Assembly (NCBI GenBank): GCA_031266115.1
Contig: JAISBQ010000373.1
Span: 1-5,874, forward strand
Source: Bifidobacteriaceae bacterium
Lineage (GTDB): Bacteria > Actinomycetota > Actinomycetes > Actinomycetales > WQXJ01
Direction of reading: 5' to 3'
Length of the DNA stretch: 5,874 bases
The translations under genes and the position numbers were made by a program. The notes below the pieces were generated by a model. That model saw only the letters and a program-made list of their open reading frames with translations, did no database searches and was not told where the DNA came from. Below, one piece after another: positions 1-5,769 of the stretch; positions within the stretch are counted from its first letter, which is position 1; every line of letters begins with the position of its first letter.

Positions 1-40
1 CACGGGCGCCCCCCCGCGACTTGGGCCACCTCACAGCCAC
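1..40 (-). CDS. Partial N-terminus of a probable sensor histidine kinase (runs off left edge)
   Basis: Only about 13 codons are in the window. Four nucleotides after the response regulator stop, on the same strand, a GTG at 40-38 opens a frame reading VAVRWPKSRGGAR that has no stop before the edge. A second in-frame GTG lies at 34-32. An AGGTGA stretch at 50-45, overlapping the regulator's stop, could serve as ribosome binding site, and its spacing (10 nt) fits the second GTG better than the first (4 nt). OmpR-family regulators in actinobacteria are usually followed at once by their cognate histidine kinase, which is the only reason for the product guess. The short basic stretch with Trp would suit the cytoplasmic segment before a first membrane helix, but no kinase motif is visible. 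Confidence 0.35.
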   Translation of the reverse strand, partial: MAVRWPKSRGGAR

Positions 41-44
41 AGTG

Positions 45-836
45 TCACCTGGGTTCCTTCAACTGGTAGCCGAAGCCCCGTTTGGTCTGGATGAGGCCCA
101 CAAGCGGTGTACCGTCCGGGCCGGGCACGTCGAGCTTGCGCCGCAAGTAGGAGACGTAGCTTTCGACGATGGCGGCGTCCCCCACCCATCCGTACTCCCA
201 CACGTGGTCGAGGATTTGGGCTTTGGACACCACTCGGCCGGAGTTGAGCATGAGGTAGCGCAGCAGCTTGTACTCGGTGGGCGACAAGTCGACCACCGTG
301 CCCGCGCGGCGGACCTCGTGAGAGTCTTCGTCGAGTTCGAGATCGGCGTAGGCGATGACGGAACTGGTGTGATCGTCCTCACCGTTCGCCCGGCGCAGAA
401 TCGCGCGGATGCGTGCCACGACCTCCTCCAGGGAGAAGGGCTTGGTGACGTAGTCGTCGCCACCCACGGTGAGGCCGGCCACCTTGTCGGCCACGTCGTC
501 GCGGGCGGTGAGGAAGAGTACCGGGATCGAATAACCGCGCTCTCTCAGGGTTCGGGTAACGGTGAAACCGTCCATGTCGGGGAGCATGACATCCAGGACC
601 ATGAGGTCGGGCGGATCGTCGATGGCGCCGCGCAGTGCCTCATTTCCGGTGGCCGCGGCCGCGACCTCGAACCCGGCGAAGCGGAGAGACGCGGCGAGAA
701 GGTCGCGGATGTTCGGTTCGTCGTCGACAACGAGGAGGCGGGGGCCGGGAGCGGCGGGCGCGGTGCGCCCACGTCCGGTGAGCGGTGTGGTGCGGCGTGG
801 CGGGGCGCCCTGCCGCACGGGGTCTAGAGGGGTCAT
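45..836 (-). CDS. OmpR/PhoP-family two-component response regulator
   Basis: A 263-residue DNA-binding response regulator. The receiver domain spans about residues 33-150: LLVVDDE with the acidic pair D38/D39, phospho-acceptor D82 in LDVMLPDMDG, switch threonine T110 in FLTARD, and conserved K132 in DDYVTKPFS. A winged-helix effector domain follows at about 161-261 (LSPTEYKLLRYL, then VESYVSYLRRKLD, ending in the RGFGYQL wing). From memory, the linker and effector wording (TKPFSLEEVVARI, ILDHVW, VVES-type recognition helix, YVSYLRRK) is closest to Mycobacterium tuberculosis PhoP, so a PhoP-like role is an inference; paralogues such as TcrX-type regulators are alternatives. The roughly 32-residue Pro/Arg-rich N-terminal extension is longer than in most OmpR members, although PhoP also has one. 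The ATG at 836 has no good Shine-Dalgarno; translation may be leaderless or may start at an in-frame GTG seven codons in. The gene is divergent from the cold-shock operon, and a probable kinase follows it. Confidence 0.95.
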   Translation of the reverse strand: MTPLDPVRQGAPPRRTTPLTGRGRTAPAAPGPRLLVVDDEPNIRDLLAASLRFAGFEVAAAATGNEALRGAIDDPPDLMVLDVMLPDMDGFTVTRTLRERGYSIPVLFLTARDDVADKVAGLTVGGDDYVTKPFSLEEVVARIRAILRRANGEDDHTSSVIAYADLELDEDSHEVRRAGTVVDLSPTEYKLLRYLMLNSGRVVSKAQILDHVWEYGWVGDAAIVESYVSYLRRKLDVPGPDGTPLVGLIQTKRGFGYQLKEPR

Positions 837-971
837 CGCGTTAGTCTCGCGTCATCGTCTGGGAGATTCCTGGGAAGCAGCTGGGCTTTGCGGGCGTACC
901 TGAACGTGGGATGCGGCGCTCGCCGATCTGCTGTCAGCGCATCTCGGGCTCCGCCGGGTGACCAGGCCGAG

Positions 972-977
972 TACCCT
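972..977 (+). promoter_or_regulatory. Candidate -10 element for the cold-shock operon
   Basis: TACCCT at 972-977 fits the actinobacterial TANNNT -10 pattern. It would place the transcription start near 984, giving a 5' leader of about 30 nt that contains the GGGGAGG ribosome binding site. No convincing -35 hexamer is seen 16-19 bp upstream, so support is weak. The rest of the 177-bp divergent spacer (837-1013) shows no tRNA, riboswitch-like fold or clear operator repeat. Confidence 0.3.
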
Positions 978-1000
978 GGGACCCTGTTCGCACCCACAAC

Positions 1001-1007
1001 GGGGAGG
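1001..1007 (+). promoter_or_regulatory. Shine-Dalgarno that fixes the GTG start of the cold-shock gene
   Basis: GGGGAGG lies 6 nt before the GTG at 1014. The frame is open further upstream, to an ATG-like start at 888, but the upstream codons do not look like a cold-shock protein and would place this purine tract inside the gene. The family's N-terminus (x-TGKVKFF) starts exactly after this site, so GTG 1014 is the chosen start. Confidence 0.85.
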
Positions 1008-1013
1008 TTTGCC

Positions 1014-1397
1014 GTGCCTACGGGCAAAGTCAAGTTCTTCGACGAGGACCGCGGCTTCGGTTTCATCCAGGGCGATGACGGAAGCGAGGTCTTCCTTCAC
1101 GTGTCCGCTTTGCCCGCGGGCACCCCGGCCCCGCGGCCGGGCACCCGCCTCGACTATGGCATCGCCGACGGGCGGCGTGGTCCGTCGGCACTGTCGGCAC
1201 GCATCCTGGAGACTCCCGCCCCTGCTGCCAGAACCCACCGCAAGCCGGCGGAAGACATGGTTCCGATCATCGAGGATCTCATCAAGGTGCTCGATTCGGC
1301 CTCCAACACGTTGCGCCGGGGCCGGTATCCGGATAAGCGGACCGCGTCGCAGACCGCCCAATTGTTGCGGGCGGTCGCCCAAGACTTGGACAGCTAG
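1014..1397 (+). CDS. Cold-shock-domain protein with helical C-terminal extension
   Basis: A 127-residue protein starting at GTG. Residues 1-66 form a cold-shock (S1/OB-fold) domain: TGKVKFFDEDRGFGFI carries the RNP1-like motif (about residues 13-18) and VFLHVSAL the RNP2-like motif (26-33). These aromatic residues bind single-stranded RNA or DNA in the family, so a cytoplasmic nucleic-acid chaperone role is likely. Canonical CspA proteins are about 67-70 residues; here a Pro/Ala linker (67-80) leads to a predicted helical tail of about 47 residues (IIEDLIKVLDSASNTLRRG and onward). This longer form is common in actinobacteria and is often found beside DUF3027 genes, as here. RNP1 reads RGFGFI rather than KGFGFI. 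The gene heads an operon: its TAG stop overlaps the AGGAG of the next gene. Identity as a cold-shock-domain protein is certain; actual cold induction is not shown by the sequence. Confidence 0.95.
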   Translation: MPTGKVKFFDEDRGFGFIQGDDGSEVFLHVSALPAGTPAPRPGTRLDYGIADGRRGPSALSARILETPAPAARTHRKPAEDMVPIIEDLIKVLDSASNTLRRGRYPDKRTASQTAQLLRAVAQDLDS

Positions 1398-1400
1398 GAG
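1396..1400 (+). promoter_or_regulatory. Shine-Dalgarno overlapping the upstream stop codon
   Basis: AGGAG begins inside the TAG stop of the cold-shock gene and sits 7 nt before the GTG at 1408. This supports GTG 1408 as the DUF3027 start over any of the open upstream codons, which lie in the cold-shock gene in another frame. It also suggests tightly coupled translation of the two genes. Confidence 0.8.
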
Positions 1401-1407
1401 CCAGACC

Positions 1408-2214
1408 GTGCCCACCGCCACTCGTGCCAAGAAGCCCGACGCCTATCTGTCGTCGCAGGCCGCGCTGACACGCGCCCGCGAGGCGTTGGCCGAATTCACG
1501 CGTCCCGGCGACGTTGGAGGATTCCTGGGTATCGAGATGGTGGCCGATCGCCTGGCCAATCTGACTTTCGCGTGCGACATGCCTGGATATCGCGGATGGT
1601 CATGGGTGGTCACGGTCGCTCGCGTCCCACGTTCGCGCACGGCGACGGTGGACGAGACCGAACTGCTTCCCGGTCCGGACGCTCTGTTGTCACCCCCGTG
1701 GCTTCCGTGGGCCGAGCGTCTGCGACCGGGCGACCTCGGTCCAGGCGACCTCCTGCCCCACATCCCCGAGGATTCGCGGTTGGTTCCCGGGTACGAACAG
1801 ACCGACGAGGATGACGCGGATCGCGCCGAGATCGTCGAACTGGGCCTCGGCCGCTCGCGCGTGCTGTCCGCCCAAGGTCGCGACGAGGCAGCGTCTCGCT
1901 GGTATTCGGGCATCCACGGTCCAGGGGATTCAGAAGCGCTCAAGGCCACCGAGCAATGCTCCACGTGCGGCTTTGTCACGCCGCTTGCGGGGGCACTACG
2001 CCGGGCGTTTGGGGTGTGCACCAACGAGTGGTCCACCCTGGATGGCCAGGTGGTCTCCTACGACCACGGGTGCGGTGCGCATTCGGAGACAGGGTTGGTC
2101 CGGGCTGGTGTGGACTGGCCCAACAACGGCCCTGTGATTGACGATTCGGCCGCCATCCCCGTCGACCTCAGCGAGGCGCCGGATGAGGCGGACGATGCCG
2201 GCGGTCAGGACTGA
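1408..2214 (+). CDS. DUF3027 family protein
   Basis: A 268-residue cytoplasmic protein recognised as DUF3027, an actinobacterial family of unknown function. Its hallmarks are visible: GYRGWSWVVTVAR (60-72), VDETELLPGPDALLSPPW (81-98), WAERLRPGDLGPGDLLP (101-117), RLVPGY (124-129), and the C-terminal block from TCGFVTPLAGALRRAFGVC (186-204) to GCGAHSE (221-227). Cysteines 184, 187, 204 and 222, with H220 and H225, form a C-x2-C...C...H-x-C-x2-H array that resembles a zinc-ribbon-like site; metal binding is inferred. The N-terminal 35 residues look helical, and the C-terminus (from about 244) is acidic and probably disordered. There is no signal peptide or membrane segment. The length is normal for the family as I recall it. 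The gene is co-transcribed with the cold-shock gene, and its stop shares one base with the next start. A role in nucleic-acid biology alongside the cold-shock protein is a guess from context only. Confidence 0.9.
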   Translation: MPTATRAKKPDAYLSSQAALTRAREALAEFTRPGDVGGFLGIEMVADRLANLTFACDMPGYRGWSWVVTVARVPRSRTATVDETELLPGPDALLSPPWLPWAERLRPGDLGPGDLLPHIPEDSRLVPGYEQTDEDDADRAEIVELGLGRSRVLSAQGRDEAASRWYSGIHGPGDSEALKATEQCSTCGFVTPLAGALRRAFGVCTNEWSTLDGQVVSYDHGCGAHSETGLVRAGVDWPNNGPVIDDSAAIPVDLSEAPDEADDAGGQD

Positions 2215-3242
2215 TGAGGCTCATCGCGGCCGGGCGCTACCTTGCCCGCGCGCTCGCCGCAGTTCTCGCGATCTGGGCCGGCCCGCCGGCGAGCGGTGCC
2301 GACGCCCTGGACGACCCGCCGGAGTCCTGCGACACCGTCGATTCGGGATCGTGGCGCGACTGGGTCGATATGGGATCGCCGAGCCTGGCCCCGGACGCAG
2401 TGGCCTACCCCGTCGCGATGGCCGCATGGCAAGTCCTCGGGGAACGCTTCATTGAGATCTGGATGGAAGGCGATGCGGCGCACCAGACCTACGCGGTCGG
2501 TGTATGGAATCTCAGGCAGGACGAGATCGCTGACCTCACGTCGCGCCTCGCGGCCGCCGGTGTGAGTGGCGTCGAGTGGCGCCACCGCGGGTATTCCCGT
2601 GCCCAGGTCAATGCGCTTGTGGCCGCGGTGGAGACCGCGCTGCGAGCGGCCGGGGGGTGGACAGCCTACGGGCCGATGCACCATGTCGGAGTCGTGTCCG
2701 TGTCCTACCTTCCCGAGTGCCTGGCCGCTGCCGCCGTGGCGATCGAAGCCACCACCGGGCGAGCGCCGCTGCAGGGTGCCGATGCCGCCGCCTTCTATGC
2801 GGGGGTGTCGGCGGCGAGGATCGATGCGGGCGCGTGGACGCCCCCATCGGAGCCGGTCGTCGTGTTGACGCCGGGCTCCCGTCCGGTGGCGCAACCGGCG
2901 ACCGACAGCGCGCCATCGTCGGGCAAGGTTTCGGCAAGGAGTGGCCGCGCGGCGAAGACCACCGTGGTGGCCAAGGCCGGCACCGCGACACTCCGCGCGG
3001 GCGGGCGCGCAACGGTGACCGTCTCGGTGAAGGTTGCCGGATCGCCCAGGCCCGTCGGCACAGTGGTCGTGTCCTGGGGCAAGGGGACCAAGACCGCCAC
3101 TCTCAAGGCCTCGGCCAAGGGAAAGGTCACGATCAGGCTTCCGCGGCTCTCGCGTGGCACCTACAAGGTCAAGGCGAAGTACATCGATTCGAATGGCAAG
3201 GCAACGTCATCGTCCGCCGCCCTCCGGCTCCGGGTGGACTGA
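2214..3242 (+). CDS. Predicted secreted protein with C-terminal bacterial Ig-like domain
   Basis: A 342-residue protein not recognised as a known enzyme. Residues 1-28 look like a Sec signal peptide: basic start (R2, R8, R12), hydrophobic core around AALAAVLAIWAG-type residues 13-22, and a probable cleavage at ASG|AD. Only two cysteines occur in the mature region (C39 and C169) and could form a disulfide; neither sits in a lipobox. Residues about 40-210 form an alpha/beta-looking domain of unknown fold. A Pro/Ser/Ala linker (210-245) follows, then a beta-rich domain (about 246-342) with the pattern of Big_3-type Ig-like repeats: TLRAGGRATVTVSV, PVGTVVVSWGKGTKTATL, KVTIRLPRLSRGTYKVKAKYI. The first domain is acidic near its start while the Ig-like part is rich in Lys and Arg, which might suit binding to anionic wall polymers (inference). 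ATG 2214 overlaps the DUF3027 stop (TGATG), and AGGA at 2207-2210 lies close upstream, so coupled translation is likely. Confidence 0.8.
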   Translation: MRLIAAGRYLARALAAVLAIWAGPPASGADALDDPPESCDTVDSGSWRDWVDMGSPSLAPDAVAYPVAMAAWQVLGERFIEIWMEGDAAHQTYAVGVWNLRQDEIADLTSRLAAAGVSGVEWRHRGYSRAQVNALVAAVETALRAAGGWTAYGPMHHVGVVSVSYLPECLAAAAVAIEATTGRAPLQGADAAAFYAGVSAARIDAGAWTPPSEPVVVLTPGSRPVAQPATDSAPSSGKVSARSGRAAKTTVVAKAGTATLRAGGRATVTVSVKVAGSPRPVGTVVVSWGKGTKTATLKASAKGKVTIRLPRLSRGTYKVKAKYIDSNGKATSSSAALRLRVD

Positions 3243-3266
3243 CGCCGCAGGGGCCGTGCGACTCGG

Positions 3267-3470
3267 TCAGCGGGCGCGCCAGGAGACGTGGGCGTAGCAC
3301 ACTCCGACGATGCCGAGGACGATGCCGGCCACGCACACCCATACCCAGTCGCCGGCATCGTGCACATGTGTTGCCTCACCGATCGCCAAGATCGCCAAGG
3401 CGAGCGCCCACAGGCCCGTGCCCGTGGCAAACAGGGCGGTGTGCCGGGAGGTTGTGGCCGTGGCGGGCAT
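3267..3470 (-). CDS. DUF2530 family small membrane protein
   Basis: A 67-residue protein with two predicted membrane helices: about residues 12-31 (LFATGTGLWALALAILAIG) and 43-60 (VWVCVAGIVLGIVGVCYA). They are joined by a short His/Asp-rich loop, and the protein ends in the basic tail WRAR. The first-helix LWA(L/V)AL and the second-helix W-x-x-C-x-x-G-x-x-LG pattern match DUF2530 as I remember it, a family of unknown function common in actinobacteria and often encoded next to an NCS2 permease, as here. The frame is open well upstream, but those codons overlap the permease start region and lack membrane-protein character. ATG 3470 is preferred because a -10-like TAGGGT sits exactly 7 nt upstream, suggesting a leaderless transcript. 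The gene converges on the secreted-protein gene with a 24-nt gap and no clear terminator between them. Confidence 0.8.
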   Translation of the reverse strand: MPATATTSRHTALFATGTGLWALALAILAIGEATHVHDAGDWVWVCVAGIVLGIVGVCYAHVSWRAR

Positions 3471-3477
3471 GGGCTCG

Positions 3478-3508
3478 ACCCTACCCGAGTACGCCGCGCC
3501 ACTGTCTT
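3478..3508 (-). promoter_or_regulatory. Candidate promoter of the DUF2530 gene (leaderless)
   Basis: Read on the minus strand, TAGGGT (3483-3478) matches the actinobacterial TANNNT -10 pattern, and AAGACA (3508-3503) is a 4/6 match to the -35 consensus with a long 19-bp spacer. Seven nucleotides separate the -10 from ATG 3470, so transcription should start at or next to the A of the start codon. The -10 is convincing; the -35 is tentative. Confidence 0.5.
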
Positions 3509-3531
3509 GCCTGGCGACGCGCTGAAGGGGC

Positions 3532-3560
3532 TTGGCCGCGGGCCCCGAGTCTGAGACTAT
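3532..3560 (+). promoter_or_regulatory. Promoter of the NCS2 permease gene (leaderless, extended -10)
   Basis: TTGGCC (3532-3537; 4/6 match to TTGACA), a 17-bp spacer and GACTAT (3555-3560) make a sigma70-type promoter. The -10 is preceded by TGA, an extended -10 (TGn) element. ATG 3568 follows the -10 after 7 nt, so the mRNA should begin at or within a base of the start codon. No Shine-Dalgarno sequence is present, which agrees with leaderless translation. Confidence 0.6.
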
Positions 3561-3567
3561 TCCTTGC

Positions 3568-5037
3568 ATGTCCTCCACAGCTCCTTCACTGAAGGCGCCC
3601 ACCGCCGGGCGCCTCGACCGCTTTTTCCAGATTTCCGAGCGTGGGTCCACCGTGTGGCAAGAGATCCGCGGCGGGCTCGTGACCTTTTTCACGATGTGCT
3701 ACATCGTGGTCCTCAATCCGATCATCTTGACGTCCGCCCCATCGGGATCCGGCGCCTTCCTCGGCGGGTACGTGGGCGATCCGGATGGGTTGGCGGCCAG
3801 CGGGATACCCGCCCAAGCCGCCACCGCTACCGCCCTGGTGGCCGGCGTGATGTGCCTGCTCATGGGCGTTGTGGCCAACTTCCCGCTGGCCATGGCGGCC
3901 GGGCTGGGGATTAACGCCATGGTGGCTTTTGGTATCGCGATCCTGCCGGATATGAGCTATGCCGATGCCATGGGGTTGATTGTCATTGAGGGTGTCATCA
4001 TTCTCGTCCTCGTGCTCACCGGGTTCCGCGTGGCCGTGTTCCGGGCAGTGCCGCCCGTGCTCAAGACCGCGATCTCCGTGGGCATCGGCCTGTTTATCGC
4101 GTTGATCGGCTTGTTCGATGCCGGATTCGTGTCTATCCCGGTCTCACAGGCCACGCCGCTCGAACTCGGCGTGGGCGGCTCGCTGGGAACATGGCCGGTG
4201 TTGGTGTTCGCCATCGGCCTGATCCTGGCCATCGTCCTCATGGTCCGCAAGGTCAAGGGGGCGATCCTCATCGCCATCGCGTCCGGGACGGTCCTGGCGT
4301 TCCTCGTCGAGGCGATCGCCCACCCGGCATGGCACCTGTCCGCGCCGAGGATCGAGACCGTCGCCCAACTGCCGGACCTGTCCCTGCTGGGGCAGTTCTC
4401 GCTGTTCGGAGCCTTCACCAAGCTGTCCGTGGTGACCGTGGTCCTGCTCATCTTCACCCTGCTCCTGGCCGACTTCTTCGACACCATGGGCACCATGGTC
4501 GCGGTGGGCGCCGAGGGCGGGTTGCTCGACAAGGACGGGAACCCACCCCGCACCAAGCAGATTCTCATTGTCGATTCGCTCGGCGCCGTCGCCGGAGGCG
4601 CTGGCGGCATCTCCTCCAACACGGCGTACATAGAATCGGCCTCTGGCGTGGGTGATGGCGCACGGACCGGCCTGGCCTCGGTGGTCACCGGCCTGGCGTT
4701 CCTGGCGTCGATGTTCCTCGCACCGCTCGTCTCGGCCGTGCCGTATGAGGCAGCGACGCCCGCGTTGGTCGCCGTCGGATTCCTCATGATGACGCAGGTG
4801 GCAGGGATTGATTGGAGCGATTGGGAGATCTCTATCCCAGCGTTCCTCACCATTGTCCTGATGCCGTTCGCGTACTCGATCACCGTGGGGATTGGCGCCG
4901 GATTCATCTCCTTCGTGGTGCTCAAGATCGCCAAGGGCAAGATCAAGGCTGTCCATCCGCTGATGTGGGTGGCCTCGGCGCTGTTCATCGTCTACTTTGC
5001 CATCGCGCCGATCAAGTCGCTGTTGGGTGCCGGTTAG
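3568..5037 (+). CDS. NCS2 family purine permease (AzgA/PbuG/GhxP type)
   Basis: A 489-residue polytopic membrane protein, within the roughly 430-500 residue range of adenine/guanine/hypoxanthine permeases of the NCS2 (nucleobase:cation symporter 2) family. Family landmarks in order: the cytoplasmic RGSTVWQEIRGGLVTFFTMCYIVVLNP lead-in to helix 1 (25-51), AMAAGLGINAMVAF (109-121) at helix 3, ADFFDTMGTMVAVG (301-314) at helix 8, and ISSNTAYIESASGVGDGARTGL (348-369) at helix 10, with E356 at the position of the conserved transport glutamate. It probably imports a purine base with protons; the exact substrate cannot be read from sequence. The loop after helix 1 (57-82) is Gly/Ser/Pro-rich and somewhat long. 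The open frame extends upstream to a TTG at 3532, but those codons fall on the promoter. ATG 3568 gives a normal N-terminus. It is divergent from DUF2530. The 92-nt gap to the next gene suggests that gene is transcribed separately or by read-through. Confidence 0.95.
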   Translation: MSSTAPSLKAPTAGRLDRFFQISERGSTVWQEIRGGLVTFFTMCYIVVLNPIILTSAPSGSGAFLGGYVGDPDGLAASGIPAQAATATALVAGVMCLLMGVVANFPLAMAAGLGINAMVAFGIAILPDMSYADAMGLIVIEGVIILVLVLTGFRVAVFRAVPPVLKTAISVGIGLFIALIGLFDAGFVSIPVSQATPLELGVGGSLGTWPVLVFAIGLILAIVLMVRKVKGAILIAIASGTVLAFLVEAIAHPAWHLSAPRIETVAQLPDLSLLGQFSLFGAFTKLSVVTVVLLIFTLLLADFFDTMGTMVAVGAEGGLLDKDGNPPRTKQILIVDSLGAVAGGAGGISSNTAYIESASGVGDGARTGLASVVTGLAFLASMFLAPLVSAVPYEAATPALVAVGFLMMTQVAGIDWSDWEISIPAFLTIVLMPFAYSITVGIGAGFISFVVLKIAKGKIKAVHPLMWVASALFIVYFAIAPIKSLLGAG

Positions 5038-5076
5038 TCTGTGCCCACATCGATGGTGGCTCCCCGTCCGGCGCGG

Positions 5077-5106
5077 TTGGGGATTCACCGACCTTCCATG
5101 TATCAC
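5077..5106 (+). promoter_or_regulatory. Weak candidate promoter for the DUF4870-like gene
   Basis: TTGGGG (5077-5082), an 18-bp spacer and TATCAC (5101-5106; 4/6 match to TATAAT) could drive the downstream gene, with a start near 5113 just ahead of the GAAAGGG ribosome binding site (5114-5120). Both hexamers are imperfect. Read-through from the permease is equally possible because no terminator is seen in 5038-5129. Confidence 0.25.
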
Positions 5107-5129
5107 CTCGACCGAAAGGGAACCATCCC

Positions 5130-5672
5130 ATGACCTCGACCCCCGATCCGATGCAGCCAGGTCCGCAGGGCCAGGCGCCGCCGCAACCCGGCGGGTATCC
5201 ACCGCCCGGCTACCAGGCGCCCCCAGGGCAGGGCTATCCCCCTCCGCCCGGTGGGTATCCGCCCCCCGGTTACCAGGCGCCCCCGGGTCAAGCCCCCTAT
5301 GCCAGCGCCGAGCAGGACGCCGCCGAGAACAAGGCGATGGGCGTTCTCGCCTACATCATTTGGCTGATTCCTCTTCTGGCGGCGCCCAAGCAGTCCCGGT
5401 TCGCCAGGTTCCATACCAACCAGGGTTTGGTTCTGTTCCTGCTGGGTGTGGCCTATGGCATCGTGTCCAGCATCCTGGTCGGTATCATCTCGGCTGCGGC
5501 CGTCACGTCGGGAAGCGTGATCACGGGCCTCGGCGCCCTGGGCCTGGTGTCGACCATCCTTGGCTTGGCGTGGTTTGTCTATCCGGTCTTGGCGATCATC
5601 GGTATCATCAACGCCGCCCAAGGCAGGATGAAGCCCCTACCCCTGATCGGTTCCATCACAATCCTCAAGTAG
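5130..5672 (+). CDS. DUF4870-like membrane protein with Pro/Gly/Tyr-rich N-terminal tail
   Basis: A 180-residue protein of unknown function. Residues 1-60 are a low-complexity, probably disordered tail rich in Pro, Gly, Tyr and Gln, with a 20-residue unit containing GGYPPPGYQAPPGQ present twice (21-34 and 41-54). Residues 66-180 form a hydrophobic domain with membrane segments at about 68-85, 98-124 and 131-163. Between the first two lies SRFARFHTNQGL (89-100), matching the RFH-x-x-Q signature of DUF4870/COG3296-type small membrane proteins. The proline-rich tail plus this domain is a common actinobacterial architecture; the tail may mediate cytoplasmic protein contacts (inference). ATG 5130 is chosen because GAAAGGG sits 9 nt upstream; the open frame before it lies inside the permease gene in another frame. 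A strong hairpin terminator follows the stop. Confidence 0.85.
   Translation: MTSTPDPMQPGPQGQAPPQPGGYPPPGYQAPPGQGYPPPPGGYPPPGYQAPPGQAPYASAEQDAAENKAMGVLAYIIWLIPLLAAPKQSRFARFHTNQGLVLFLLGVAYGIVSSILVGIISAAAVTSGSVITGLGALGLVSTILGLAWFVYPVLAIIGIINAAQGRMKPLPLIGSITILK
5190..5291 (+). repeat. Two-copy 60-bp tandem repeat in the proline-rich coding region
   Basis: The 42-nt segments at 5190-5231 and 5250-5291 encode the identical peptide GGYPPPGYQAPPGQ at a 60-nt period. They differ at third codon positions only (for example ggc/ggt, cca/ccg, ggc/ggt, ggg/ggt, cag/caa). This shows an old duplication kept by selection on the peptide rather than a recent slippage event. Confidence 0.9.
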
Positions 5673-5683
5673 GGCCCGCGAAT

Positions 5684-5723
5684 CTCGGGTGCTCCTCGCG
5701 GGTGACCGCGGGGAGCACCTGGG
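5684..5723 (+). terminator. Strong GC-rich hairpin terminator after the DUF4870-like gene
   Basis: Starting 15 nt after the stop, 5688-5701 pairs with 5706-5719 in a 14-bp stem (13 Watson-Crick pairs plus one T-G) around a GTGA loop, a GNRA-type tetraloop. Four more weaker pairs (5684-5687 with 5720-5723) can extend it. There is no long U-tract downstream (only TTGGTGTT), which is normal for actinobacterial terminators. It also separates the chromosomal genes from the insertion sequence. Confidence 0.85.
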
Positions 5724-5769
5724 TTGGTGTTCATGGCGTCGCGATAACTTGCTGACCCGGTTTCTAGAC

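Noticed and set aside
31..51. TCACAGC followed by TCAC, resembling half-sites of the M. tuberculosis PhoP direct repeat
   Set aside because: The half-sites are 14 bp apart rather than 11, the second is incomplete, and they lie at the 3' end of the regulator gene rather than in a promoter. Probably chance.
21..827. Long open frame antisense to the response regulator gene
   Set aside because: It mirrors a clear OmpR-family gene in high-GC DNA, where antisense frames stay open by codon bias. The translation shows no family features.
2205..2894. Minus-strand open frame opposite the secreted-protein gene
   Set aside because: The plus-strand frame has a signal peptide, coupled start and Ig-like domain, whereas the antisense frame is Arg/Gly/His-rich with no recognisable feature.
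3239..3269. CTGAC/GTCAG inverted repeat between the convergent genes as a terminator
   Set aside because: Only five pairs with a long unpaired interior; it simply overlaps the two opposing stop codons.
3957..4988. Long minus-strand open frame inside the permease gene
   Set aside because: The plus-strand NCS2 protein is unambiguous. The antisense product is a Thr/Arg/Met-rich sequence typical of shadow frames.
5038..5076. CATCGATG palindrome and short CCAC/GTGG pairs after the permease stop as terminator or operator
   Set aside because: The stem is too short to be a credible terminator, and a single 8-bp palindrome is expected by chance.
4144..5202. Minus-strand open frame spanning the end of the permease and start of the DUF4870-like gene
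   Set aside because: It crosses two well-supported plus-strand genes and a spacer, is rich in Arg/His/Gln/Asp without domains, and has no sensible start signal.
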